Assembly (NCBI GenBank): GCA_027294815.1
Contig: JAPULP010000319.1
Span: forward strand, 1 to 26,449
Source of the DNA: Gemmatimonadota bacterium
GTDB taxonomy: Bacteria > Gemmatimonadota > Gemmatimonadetes > Gemmatimonadales > GWC2-71-9
Length of the DNA: 26,449 nucleotides
Reading direction: 5' to 3'
Made by a program: the position numbers and the translations under genes. Below the pieces are notes generated by a model, which did not search any database, was not told where the DNA came from, and worked only from the letters and a program-made list of their open reading frames with translations. Positions 1 to 6,835 of this stretch are shown piece by piece (the stretch's first letter is position 1; every line of letters starts with the position of its first letter).

Positions 1-741
1 ACTCAACTCGCCGGGTTCGCCCAGCGGGAGCAGAGCGACGGTCTGACCCACCGACACGGTGCCACGTTCAATCCGCCCGATGGCCATCCTCCCGATGTAG
101 GGGGAGTGGTCCACAGTGGAGACCAGCATCTGAAACGGTCCGTCGGGCTCGCAGCGCGGGGGAGGAACGTGTTCGAGAATCGCGTCGAACAAGGGCTCCA
201 GGTCTGTGCCGCGGTGGTCAATATCGGTCGAGGCCACGCCTTCCTTGGCCGACACGTAGAGGAACGGGGCATCTAGCTGGTCGTGCGACGCCTCGAGGTC
301 CATGAACAACTCCAATACCTCGTCGTGGACTTCGGCTGCCCTCGCGTCCGGTCGGTCGACCTTGTTGATGACGACGACAGGCTGGAGGCCCAGCCCCAAC
401 GCCTTGCGGGTGACAAACCGCGTCTGGGGCATGGGCCCTTCCGCCACGTCGACCAGCAACAACACCCCGTCGACCATGCGCAGAATGCGCTCGACCTCCC
501 CACCGAAATCGGCGTGCCCGGGGGTGTCGACCAAGTTGATCTTGGTGCCCTTCCACCGCACCGACGCATTCTTGCTCAGGATGGTGATGCCGCGCTCCCG
601 CTCGAGTGGATTGGAGTCCATGGCCCGCTCCTCCACTCGTTCGTTGGCTCTGAACACGCCTGCTTGACGCAGCATCTTATCTACCAACGTCGTCTTGCCG
701 TGATCGACGTGCGCGATGATCGCAATGTTGCGAATTGACAA
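1..741 (-). CDS. typA: Translational GTPase TypA/BipA, N-terminal part (runs off left edge)
   Basis: Ribosome-associated translational GTPase of the EF-G superfamily, involved in stress adaptation and ribosome assembly in characterised bacteria. The visible 247 residues hold the full G domain and the start of domain II. They show the P-loop AHVDHGKTT (about residues 10-18), the switch I region NPLERERGITI, DTPGH, and the NKVD guanine-specificity motif. TypA rather than LepA or EF-G is indicated by the switch region continuing into ILSKNASVRWKGTKINLVDTP-type sequence and by ASTDIDHRGTDLEPLFDAI. The start is a TTG at 741, directly after an in-frame TAA at 744-742; a GGAAGG Shine-Dalgarno lies 8 nt upstream, and the translation MSIRNIAIIAHVDHGKTT matches the family N-terminus. 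TypA proteins are about 600 residues, so roughly 60% is missing beyond position 1. It lies 55 bp downstream of the CDF gene and may be co-transcribed with it. Confidence 0.95.
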   Translation of the reverse strand, partial: MSIRNIAIIAHVDHGKTTLVDKMLRQAGVFRANERVEERAMDSNPLERERGITILSKNASVRWKGTKINLVDTPGHADFGGEVERILRMVDGVLLLVDVAEGPMPQTRFVTRKALGLGLQPVVVINKVDRPDARAAEVHDEVLELFMDLEASHDQLDAPFLYVSAKEGVASTDIDHRGTDLEPLFDAILEHVPPPRCEPDGPFQMLVSTVDHSPYIGRMAIGRIERGTVSVGQTVALLPLGEPGELS

Positions 742-749
742 TTACTGCA

Positions 750-755
750 CCTTCC
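750..755 (-). promoter_or_regulatory. Shine-Dalgarno of typA
   Basis: GGAAGG on the minus strand, 8 nt before the TTG at 741. It decides in favour of TTG initiation, because an in-frame stop codon immediately precedes that TTG and no ATG is available. Confidence 0.7.
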
Positions 756-796
756 GCTTGTTGGGTTGAAATCGCATGACCGTGCCCGTCGGCCGT

Positions 797-1714
797 CTAC
801 ACCCTCTCCGGCTCGACGCATGTGTGGTTTTGCTCTATTTGCATCGTCACGTGCTGAATGCCCAAATCGGCCAGTCGACGCTGCGCCGTCTCCAATACCG
901 GCTGGTTCCGTTCCGGATCTTCAACGACCACATGGCCGCTCATGGCCACGACGCCGCTCGTCACCGTCCAGACGTGGAGATCGTGCACGTTGTGGACTCC
1001 GGGGATCCCGGCGAGCCGTTGTTGGACATCGCTCAGCGAAATGTGCGCCGGGGTGCCTTCGAGCAACACATCCACACTCTCCCGCACCAGTCGCCACGCA
1101 CTCGTCAGGATGAGCAGCGCGATGACCACAGAGATGATCGCGTCGACCACGAACCATCCCGTGAAGAATATGATGGTCCCGGCCAGAATGGCACCGACCG
1201 ACCCCAGCAGATCGCTGATGAGGTGGAGGTACGCGCCTCGAACATTGAGGGAATGCCGGTGACCCTCGCGGAGTATCCGCATCCCGACCAGATTCGCCAC
1301 GAGACCTGCAGCAGCCACACCGAACAAAATGCCCGGCTGGACCTCGGGCGGTTGCCCCATGCGGCGTACCGCCTCGACCACGATCGCTCCGGCGATCACG
1401 AAGAGCGCCGTGCCATTGATCAACGCCGCCAGGATCTCGAGGCGCAGATAACCGTAGGTTTTCTCGGGCGTGGCGGGCCGCTGTGCAATTCGCGCCACGA
1501 ACAGCGACAAGCCGATCGCCGCCACGTCGGTCAGCATGTGACCCGCATCGGCGAGCAGGGCAAGCGAATTTGCCAGCACGCCGCCCGCGATCTCGACCAC
1601 CATGAACAGCGCCGTGATGGCCAAGACCGCTTTCAACGCCCGCGCGTGGGTGGCAGACAGGGCCGACCGATGGACGCACCCCACGGCCGGAGCGGCTCGG
1701 GTACCGGTAGTCAT
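797..1714 (-). CDS. Cation diffusion facilitator (CzcD/ZitB-type Zn/Cd exporter)
   Basis: Inner-membrane metal/proton antiporter of the CDF family, 305 residues, close to the usual length. Six hydrophobic segments are visible, followed by a cytoplasmic C-terminal domain (about residues 205-305) ending in a His-containing stretch (DLHVWTVTSG). The two transport-site pairs are present: H59 and D63 in ADAGHMLTD (TM2) and H164 and D168 in HLISD (TM5). The His/Asp composition is typical of Zn/Cd exporters. The IL2 loop is short (REGHRHSLNVRG), not strongly His-rich. I chose the ATG at 1714 over an in-frame GTG at 1732 because GGAGG lies 5 nt before the ATG. The gene is divergent from the CorC-like gene at 1778 and upstream of typA. 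Confidence 0.9.
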   Translation of the reverse strand: MTTGTRAAPAVGCVHRSALSATHARALKAVLAITALFMVVEIAGGVLANSLALLADAGHMLTDVAAIGLSLFVARIAQRPATPEKTYGYLRLEILAALINGTALFVIAGAIVVEAVRRMGQPPEVQPGILFGVAAAGLVANLVGMRILREGHRHSLNVRGAYLHLISDLLGSVGAILAGTIIFFTGWFVVDAIISVVIALLILTSAWRLVRESVDVLLEGTPAHISLSDVQQRLAGIPGVHNVHDLHVWTVTSGVVAMSGHVVVEDPERNQPVLETAQRRLADLGIQHVTMQIEQNHTCVEPERV

Positions 1715-1719
1715 ACTCG

Positions 1720-1724
1720 CCTCC
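1720..1724 (-). promoter_or_regulatory. Shine-Dalgarno deciding the CDF start
   Basis: GGAGG on the minus strand ends 5 nt before the ATG at 1714. It lies inside the coding sequence that a GTG start at 1732 would imply, so it favours the shorter protein. Confidence 0.7.
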
Positions 1725-1777
1725 TCACCCACCTCGGGTGACGGAACGGTCGACTTGATGTAGCTTTCCGTACGTCC

Positions 1778-3109
1778 ATGGACGAAGTCCCATTATCCTC
1801 AATTCTGTTGCGTGGGCTCGCGATCGTCGGTTTGATCGTCGCCAACGCTTTCTTCGTTTCCGCCGAGTTTTCCCTGGTAGCGGCCCGCCGCAGCCGCATC
1901 CACGAGCGAGCAGAGACGGGAGACAAAAAAGCTAAACAGGCCCTCAGGGCGATACAATCGCTCGACCGTTCCATCGCCGCCACACAACTCGGCATTACCC
2001 TCGCCAGCGTTGGCCTCATCTGGATCGCCGAACCCGCCGTGGCCGCACTCCTACAAAGCGCGTTCGGCGGGGCGCAGAGCGAGGCTGCGGTGGTCGCCTC
2101 CCACGCGTTTGCGGTGACCCTCACGTTCGTCGGGATCGTCGCGCTGCAGGTCGTATTCGGCCAGCTCATTCCAAAAGCCGTCGCCCTGAACCATCCCATC
2201 AACACCAGTCGTTGGGTGGCCGCACCGCTGATGCTCTTCGCCACCGTGACCGGACCGCTGCTCTTGCTGCTGAACCGGACCACCACGAGGATCCTGCGCC
2301 TGGTGGGTTTGCGTCAGCTGTCCGAGGGAGACGAGATGTACGACGCGCAGGAGATCCTCACGCTGGTCAAGCGGAGTCAGGAATCGGGGCACTTCGACCC
2401 CCAAGACGTCCAGCTCATCAAGGGCGTGCTCGAGTTTACCGAGAAGGCCGCGAGGGACGTGATGACGCCCCGCACCGAGGTGATCGCCCTGGAGGCCACC
2501 CTCAGCGTCGAGGAGGCCGCGGCGCGCGTCGCCGAGGAAGGACGGTCCCGTTACCCCGTCATCCGTGAATCGCTGGATGATATCATCGGCATCGTTCACG
2601 CCAAGCAGATTCTCTCCAATCTTCCGAGTGCCAAGTATCAGAAGATGGAAGCCATCATGCAGGACGCGTTCTTCGTGCCAGGTTCCCGCGAGATCGAAGA
2701 CCTGCTGGCCGACATGCAGCGTCTCAAGCGTCATATGGCGATCGTTTTGGACGAGTACGGAGGAACAGCTGGTATTGTGACGATGGAGGATCTCATCGAG
2801 GAGATTGTCGGTGAGATCGAGGACGAATACGACGAACCCGAAGTCGAACTGGAACCCAGCGGGCACGCTACGACATTGCAGGGAAGCATGGAGATAGACG
2901 AAGCCAACGAGAGATTCGGCTTCGAGATCGACAGCGATCACTACACGACGGTCGGCGGTTACGTCTTTGGCGCCCTCGGCCGTCTGCCACGGGTCGGTGA
3001 CAGAATCTCGGTCAAAAACAGCACGCTCGAGGTGATCGAGATGGACGAACGGCGTGTGGGCATGCTGCGCATCCGGCCCGCGGTCGATGAGGCCAAGGAC
3101 GTGGTTTAG
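1778..3109 (+). CDS. CorC/HlyC (CNNM-type) membrane protein with CBS pair
   Basis: Membrane protein of the CNNM/CorC family, members of which act in magnesium/cobalt export. It has 443 residues. It begins with an N-terminal CNNM (DUF21) transmembrane domain (about 1-190) carrying the family motif region FGQLIPKAVAL. A tandem CBS module follows (about 215-335), with VMTPRTEVIAL at its start and DEYGGTAGIVTMEDLIEEIV at its end. The C-terminal CorC_HlyC transporter-associated domain (about 350-435) includes DHYTTVGGYVFGALGRLP. The name hemolysin often attached to this family is historical. The ATG at 1778 has no convincing Shine-Dalgarno. The stop codon overlaps the stop codon of the convergent pdxA gene, so no terminator fits between them. 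Confidence 0.92.
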   Translation: MDEVPLSSILLRGLAIVGLIVANAFFVSAEFSLVAARRSRIHERAETGDKKAKQALRAIQSLDRSIAATQLGITLASVGLIWIAEPAVAALLQSAFGGAQSEAAVVASHAFAVTLTFVGIVALQVVFGQLIPKAVALNHPINTSRWVAAPLMLFATVTGPLLLLLNRTTTRILRLVGLRQLSEGDEMYDAQEILTLVKRSQESGHFDPQDVQLIKGVLEFTEKAARDVMTPRTEVIALEATLSVEEAAARVAEEGRSRYPVIRESLDDIIGIVHAKQILSNLPSAKYQKMEAIMQDAFFVPGSREIEDLLADMQRLKRHMAIVLDEYGGTAGIVTMEDLIEEIVGEIEDEYDEPEVELEPSGHATTLQGSMEIDEANERFGFEIDSDHYTTVGGYVFGALGRLPRVGDRISVKNSTLEVIEMDERRVGMLRIRPAVDEAKDVV

Positions 3110-4056
3110 CCGCGCCGGCGATTGGCCAGTTCGATGGCCATCTCCACGGCCTTCCGCATGGAAGAGGGATCGGCCAGACCCTTTCCTGCGATGTCGAATG
3201 CGGTTCCATGATCCGGCGACGTTCTGACGAACGGGAGTCCCAACGTCACGTTCACGGCACTGCCGAACGCCGCCATCTTTATCGCGGTCATGCCCACGTC
3301 GTGGTACGGCGCGAGCACCACATCGAACTCGCCCCGTGACGCCCTGACGAACACGGTATCGGCGGGCAGCGGACCATCGGCACCCAGCTGTTGGGCCGCC
3401 GGTGCCAGCACGGTGTCATCTTCGTCACCGAACAATCCGCCCTCACCCGCGTGCGGATTGAGCGCGCACACTGCAAGGCGCGGATCACCGATACCAAACC
3501 AGTCGCGCAAAGCGGAGCGGGTGATCTCGCCCGTGCGTACGACCAGCTCTGTCGTGAGGAGTCGTGGGACTTCGCTGAGTGGAACGTGTGTCGTGACGAG
3601 TACGACCCGCAGCGTTTCCGACGCCAGCATCATTGCGACATCGACGTTGCCGGCGAGCACCGCCAGCCATTCGGTGTGTCCGGGGTATTGATATCCGGCG
3701 AGATGCAGCGCGCTCTTTTGGGCAGGAGCGGTAATGATAGCATCGACCTCGCCGCTCTGAGCAAGCTCGACGGCCTTCTCGACCGCTCGTCCTGCCAATC
3801 GGCCGGCGGTTTCGGGAGAGCAGGGAGCGGGGAGCGGGGAGCTGGTCCTTGGGTCCGTGGACCTGCTCCCTGCTCCCTGCTCCCCGCTCCTCTCGAGGGT
3901 TCCTACCCCAATAGCTGCCGGATACACACCCACCAGCTCATCGGGCCCTATTACCACGAGATCCACCCCAAGGGGTGGATCTCGCAGCACCGCTTGGACG
4001 ATCTCGGGGCCGATGCCACGTGGATCGCCGAGGGTGACGGCTAAGCGGAGCGACAC
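3106..4056 (-). CDS. pdxA: 4-hydroxythreonine-4-phosphate dehydrogenase PdxA, with repeat-encoded insert
   Basis: NAD-dependent oxidation and decarboxylation of 4-phosphohydroxy-threonine in the DXP-dependent pathway to pyridoxal 5'-phosphate. The protein has 316 residues. Family landmarks are VTLGDPRGIGPEI at the N-terminus, PGHTEWLA, the metal-binding histidines in TTHVPL, NPHAGEGG and YHDVGM, and LPFVRTSPDHGTAFDIAG near the end. Residues of about 50-85 contain a low-complexity stretch (SGEQGAGSRSTDP and onward) encoded by a heptamer inverted repeat; it falls in a variable region between the N-terminal segment and the substrate-binding core. The start is a GTG 4 nt after the surA stop. Some PdxA homologues (PdxA2) act on D-threonate 4-phosphate, but the surA-pdxA order supports the vitamin B6 role. 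Confidence 0.93.
   Translation of the reverse strand: MSLRLAVTLGDPRGIGPEIVQAVLRDPPLGVDLVVIGPDELVGVYPAAIGVGTLERSGEQGAGSRSTDPRTSSPLPAPCSPETAGRLAGRAVEKAVELAQSGEVDAIITAPAQKSALHLAGYQYPGHTEWLAVLAGNVDVAMMLASETLRVVLVTTHVPLSEVPRLLTTELVVRTGEITRSALRDWFGIGDPRLAVCALNPHAGEGGLFGDEDDTVLAPAAQQLGADGPLPADTVFVRASRGEFDVVLAPYHDVGMTAIKMAAFGSAVNVTLGLPFVRTSPDHGTAFDIAGKGLADPSSMRKAVEMAIELANRRRG
3816..3894. repeat. Heptamer-based inverted repeat inside pdxA
   Basis: On the plus strand, a G-rich arm of GGGAGCG-type heptamers (about 3822-3848) is followed by a 10-nt spacer and a C-rich arm of TGCTCCC-type heptamers (about 3859-3885). The arms are complementary over about 27 bp, with four mismatches spaced exactly 7 bp apart. 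The element lies wholly in the pdxA reading frame and adds a Gly/Ser/Pro-rich peptide. Confidence 0.85.
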
Positions 4057-4060
4057 GTCC

Positions 4061-5410
4061 CTAATAACGGATGTCGATATACGTCACGTTCTTCAACTCG
4101 GCAATGTACTGCGAAACACCGTTCTCCTCCGCCATGCTGCGACGCAAGCTGTCGCGCATTTCCTCGTACGTATACTCGCCCGCCTCGAGCCGCCGCTGGA
4201 AAAGAATCACGACATACTGCTCGTTCGCCGTCGCGGGAACCGTGATCGGTCCAAGGACATCACCCTGCTGCGCACCGTCGATCGCTTCCTTATACGCCGG
4301 CGGAAGGTTGGCGTCCTCCACGAGGTCGACGAAACTCTCTGTCTCCTGATGGTGATAGGTTCGCAAGACGGAATCCAGCCCGACGCCGTCGCGCAACAAT
4401 TGCGCGACTGTATCAGCGCGCGCCCGGGCCAACTGCCGGCTCTGTTCCGTAATCTCCGGCGCGATGAGAATGTGTCGCACCCGTACTTCAGCCGCTTCAG
4501 CGCGTTGAACCTGAATGATGTGAAAACCGAACGACGTCCGTACCAGATTGGATATCTGGCCGGGCCGGAGGGCAAACGCGGCGCGTTCGAACTCCCGCGC
4601 CAGATTGCTTCCCCGCCTGAACCAACCCAAATTTCCACCTTGTTGCGCCGAGCCGGGATCGTCCGAAAACTCCATGGCGAGAGCCGCAAAATCCTCACCC
4701 GCGCGGGCTCGTGTCAGGACCGAATCGCCGCGCTCGCGCGCGGCGGCCAGCGACACCGAGTCGGCCTCGGGCCTCACCGCGACCTGCCGAAACGAAACCA
4801 ACGGTGGACGTAGCCGGCCGGATTGTCGTTGCTGTTCCACTATGGTCTCGAACGCTTCGCGGAGCTCGCTTTCGGTTGGCGGAATCGGACGAATGGTGCC
4901 ATTGCCCATCAGCGTTCCGAGGAGTTGATCCTGGAGCATCCGCCGGCGTATGCCGCGCACCAACCACAGACGGTACTCGTCGGCGGTTCCGAATCCCGCG
5001 TTTCGGATTTCGCGTTGAAAATCCAGCTCGGACACGAAGGCGTCCCGGATGCCCCGCATCTGCTCGTCCGCACTGGCTTCTACATCTTCGTCGACGACGA
5101 AAATCAGGGTATCGCGCTCGGCGGCCTGAATCAGAATCTCTTCGACGATCAGCGTGTCCAGAATCAGCCGCCTCATTTCGTCGATACTTGCGGAATCCGT
5201 CGCCATATCCGGGTCCTGGAGTCGAAGCATCTGCAGTTGCTCTTCGATGCGCGACATGGGTATCGGGGTCGACCCGACCACGGCCACCACCCTATCGATC
5301 AACCGGTATGGTTCTTCTTGCGCGTCGAGTGACGGCGCCCCGACAAATGAACTCGCGACCACGATTAGTGCGGTCACCAGACCGAAACGGCAATGTGTTG
5401 TAGCGCTCAC
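4061..5410 (-). CDS. surA: Periplasmic chaperone/parvulin SurA
   Basis: Periplasmic peptidyl-prolyl isomerase and chaperone for outer-membrane proteins on the route to the BAM complex; 449 residues. A signal peptide is visible (hydrophobic LVTALIVVASSFVGA, cleavage near SLDAQ). A SurA_N-type chaperone region follows (about 30-175, RLIDRVVAVVGSTPI onward). A complete parvulin domain comes next (about 190-300), with DPGSAQQGGNLGWFRRG and FGFHIIQV, and then a second, degenerate parvulin-like region (VRHILIAPE onward). The start is a GTG at 5410 forming a GTGA overlap with the stop of the upstream parvulin gene; the reading frame is open further upstream but lies inside that gene. pdxA follows after 4 nt. 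Confidence 0.9.
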   Translation of the reverse strand: MSATTHCRFGLVTALIVVASSFVGAPSLDAQEEPYRLIDRVVAVVGSTPIPMSRIEEQLQMLRLQDPDMATDSASIDEMRRLILDTLIVEEILIQAAERDTLIFVVDEDVEASADEQMRGIRDAFVSELDFQREIRNAGFGTADEYRLWLVRGIRRRMLQDQLLGTLMGNGTIRPIPPTESELREAFETIVEQQRQSGRLRPPLVSFRQVAVRPEADSVSLAAARERGDSVLTRARAGEDFAALAMEFSDDPGSAQQGGNLGWFRRGSNLAREFERAAFALRPGQISNLVRTSFGFHIIQVQRAEAAEVRVRHILIAPEITEQSRQLARARADTVAQLLRDGVGLDSVLRTYHHQETESFVDLVEDANLPPAYKEAIDGAQQGDVLGPITVPATANEQYVVILFQRRLEAGEYTYEEMRDSLRRSMAEENGVSQYIAELKNVTYIDIRY

Positions 5411-6798
5411 GGTTGGTTCCGATCCGCTGGAGGTTGTTGCGGTCTCGCCGTAACCGCACGCAGGCGCGCGGCGAGTTCCAAAGCCGCATCGATGCCGGCC
5501 GGAAAGATCTCCCACTTGACCTCGCGACGAAGGCGTTCGGCCAAGAACGGCAGGATGGGCCGAAGCGGTATGCGTCGAGCGGCGATGGCCGCGAAGTAGC
5601 CGTCTACCCGATTACGCGCGATGGCTTCCCGATCGGTCGGGGTCGCCCCCAGTGTCGCCAGGGAGTCCGGCCAGATTCCGACGACGTCCCACACACCTTG
5701 TAGGCCTTCCCGGTATTTCCTCTCGATGACCGAATACAAGCTATCGGTCATCTCGACCCCTGCGCGGTCCGCCTGCTCCCACAGGAGCTCTTGCAACACG
5801 AACTGCCGCGTGAAGTTGGAGATCTGATCGTCGGGGGCGGCGAGCAGTTGCTCGTACGTGGTGGCGGGAATGTACAGCAACCACCGAGCGAGTTGCCCGG
5901 TCGTAAAACGTCCACCGTCGTAAGTGGCCAACACCTGCGACGACTCCAGTGACCGGGCGGGTGCGCCCGCGATCTCGCGCACCGCTGCCGGGGCGGTGGG
6001 ACGCACCTCAACGGCCTTGGCCTCCAAGAGCTGCTCACCGTATGCGGAGTCGAGTTGGGCCGACACCTCTTCCTGGAGGTACGCCGTGTACGTCTCCCGC
6101 ACTTCGTCGAGCAGCGGGCGATAGATGATGTGATATCCGAACTCCGTCTCGACGACATTGGACAACTCGCCCGGGGCCAGGGCATATGCCGCGTTTTCGA
6201 AGCGCGGAACGGTTTGTCCCCGCTTCACGATGCCAAGGCTCCCGTTGTTCGCCCGTGCGGTTTCGTCTTCATTCTCCTCGTTGGCTTCTTCCCACGACGT
6301 GTCCGACGTGAGGCCGTCCCGTAGTCGCAAGGCCATCGCCAGCTGCTGCCCCTTTTCTTCGGCCGTCGACTCCGGAGTAACCCGTCGAAGGACGTGCGCG
6401 AGCAAGCGCATGTCTCCGACGCGGTACGCGCTGTCGACCGCCTCCGGGGTTACTGGGTCTCGGTCGGCGAACATCTCGCCGTGGAACACCGACAAGAGTG
6501 ATTGGCGCTTTTCGAGCCACATCGACTCCAACACCGTCGTCGTGTCCATGAGCGAATCGCCGGAGGCACTCCGGCCGGCAAGCGCCGTTACGTTTACCCA
6601 GTGCCGTGCCAGCTCGTCGGCGACCGCTGGGGTCAGGGGAAGCGGCTGTCCCAGCACGAGCAATTCCGCGAACCGCCCAACGGTCAGCTCGGTGTCGTCA
6701 ACCCGCACTACCACGTCGGGATGCGCGGTGAACGCGTCGCTCAGTGCACCGCAACCGACTGTAGCAATCAATCCCACAAACCATGGAAACTTCCGCAT
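5407..6798 (-). CDS. Parvulin-type PPIase lipoprotein (SurA/PrsA-like)
   Basis: Probable exported peptidyl-prolyl isomerase of 463 residues. The N-terminus (MRKFPWFVGLIATVGCG) resembles a lipoprotein signal with Cys at position 16; the -3 residue is Thr, so the lipobox is slightly atypical. A PPIC domain occupies about residues 130-230 (LLAHVLRRVTPES, then NNGSLGIVKRGQTVPRFENAAYAL and FGYHIIYRP). The C-terminal half (about 260-463) is helical and unassigned. Residues NEENEDETARAN form an acidic insert just before the GSLG motif. The ATG at 6798 follows AGGAG. It lies 37 nt downstream of mfd and overlaps surA by GTGA, so the two folding factors are likely translated together. Confidence 0.83.
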   Translation of the reverse strand: MRKFPWFVGLIATVGCGALSDAFTAHPDVVVRVDDTELTVGRFAELLVLGQPLPLTPAVADELARHWVNVTALAGRSASGDSLMDTTTVLESMWLEKRQSLLSVFHGEMFADRDPVTPEAVDSAYRVGDMRLLAHVLRRVTPESTAEEKGQQLAMALRLRDGLTSDTSWEEANEENEDETARANNGSLGIVKRGQTVPRFENAAYALAPGELSNVVETEFGYHIIYRPLLDEVRETYTAYLQEEVSAQLDSAYGEQLLEAKAVEVRPTAPAAVREIAGAPARSLESSQVLATYDGGRFTTGQLARWLLYIPATTYEQLLAAPDDQISNFTRQFVLQELLWEQADRAGVEMTDSLYSVIERKYREGLQGVWDVVGIWPDSLATLGATPTDREAIARNRVDGYFAAIAARRIPLRPILPFLAERLRREVKWEIFPAGIDAALELAARLRAVTARPQQPPADRNQP

Positions 6799-6835
6799 CC
6801 CTGCTCCTATCCCTCTGCGTCTACGCCTTCATTAA

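Noticed and set aside
776..1741. Long plus-strand frame opposite the CDF transporter gene
   Set aside because: Its translation is Arg/His/Asp-rich with no domain signature; it is the antisense shadow of a well-supported membrane protein gene.
2051..2941. Long minus-strand frame opposite the CorC-like gene
   Set aside because: It is an antisense shadow; the plus-strand protein has clear CNNM, CBS and CorC domains.
1778..3109. Hemolysin (toxin) gene
   Set aside because: The HlyC/CorC name is historical; the domain set is that of a CNNM-type ion transport protein.
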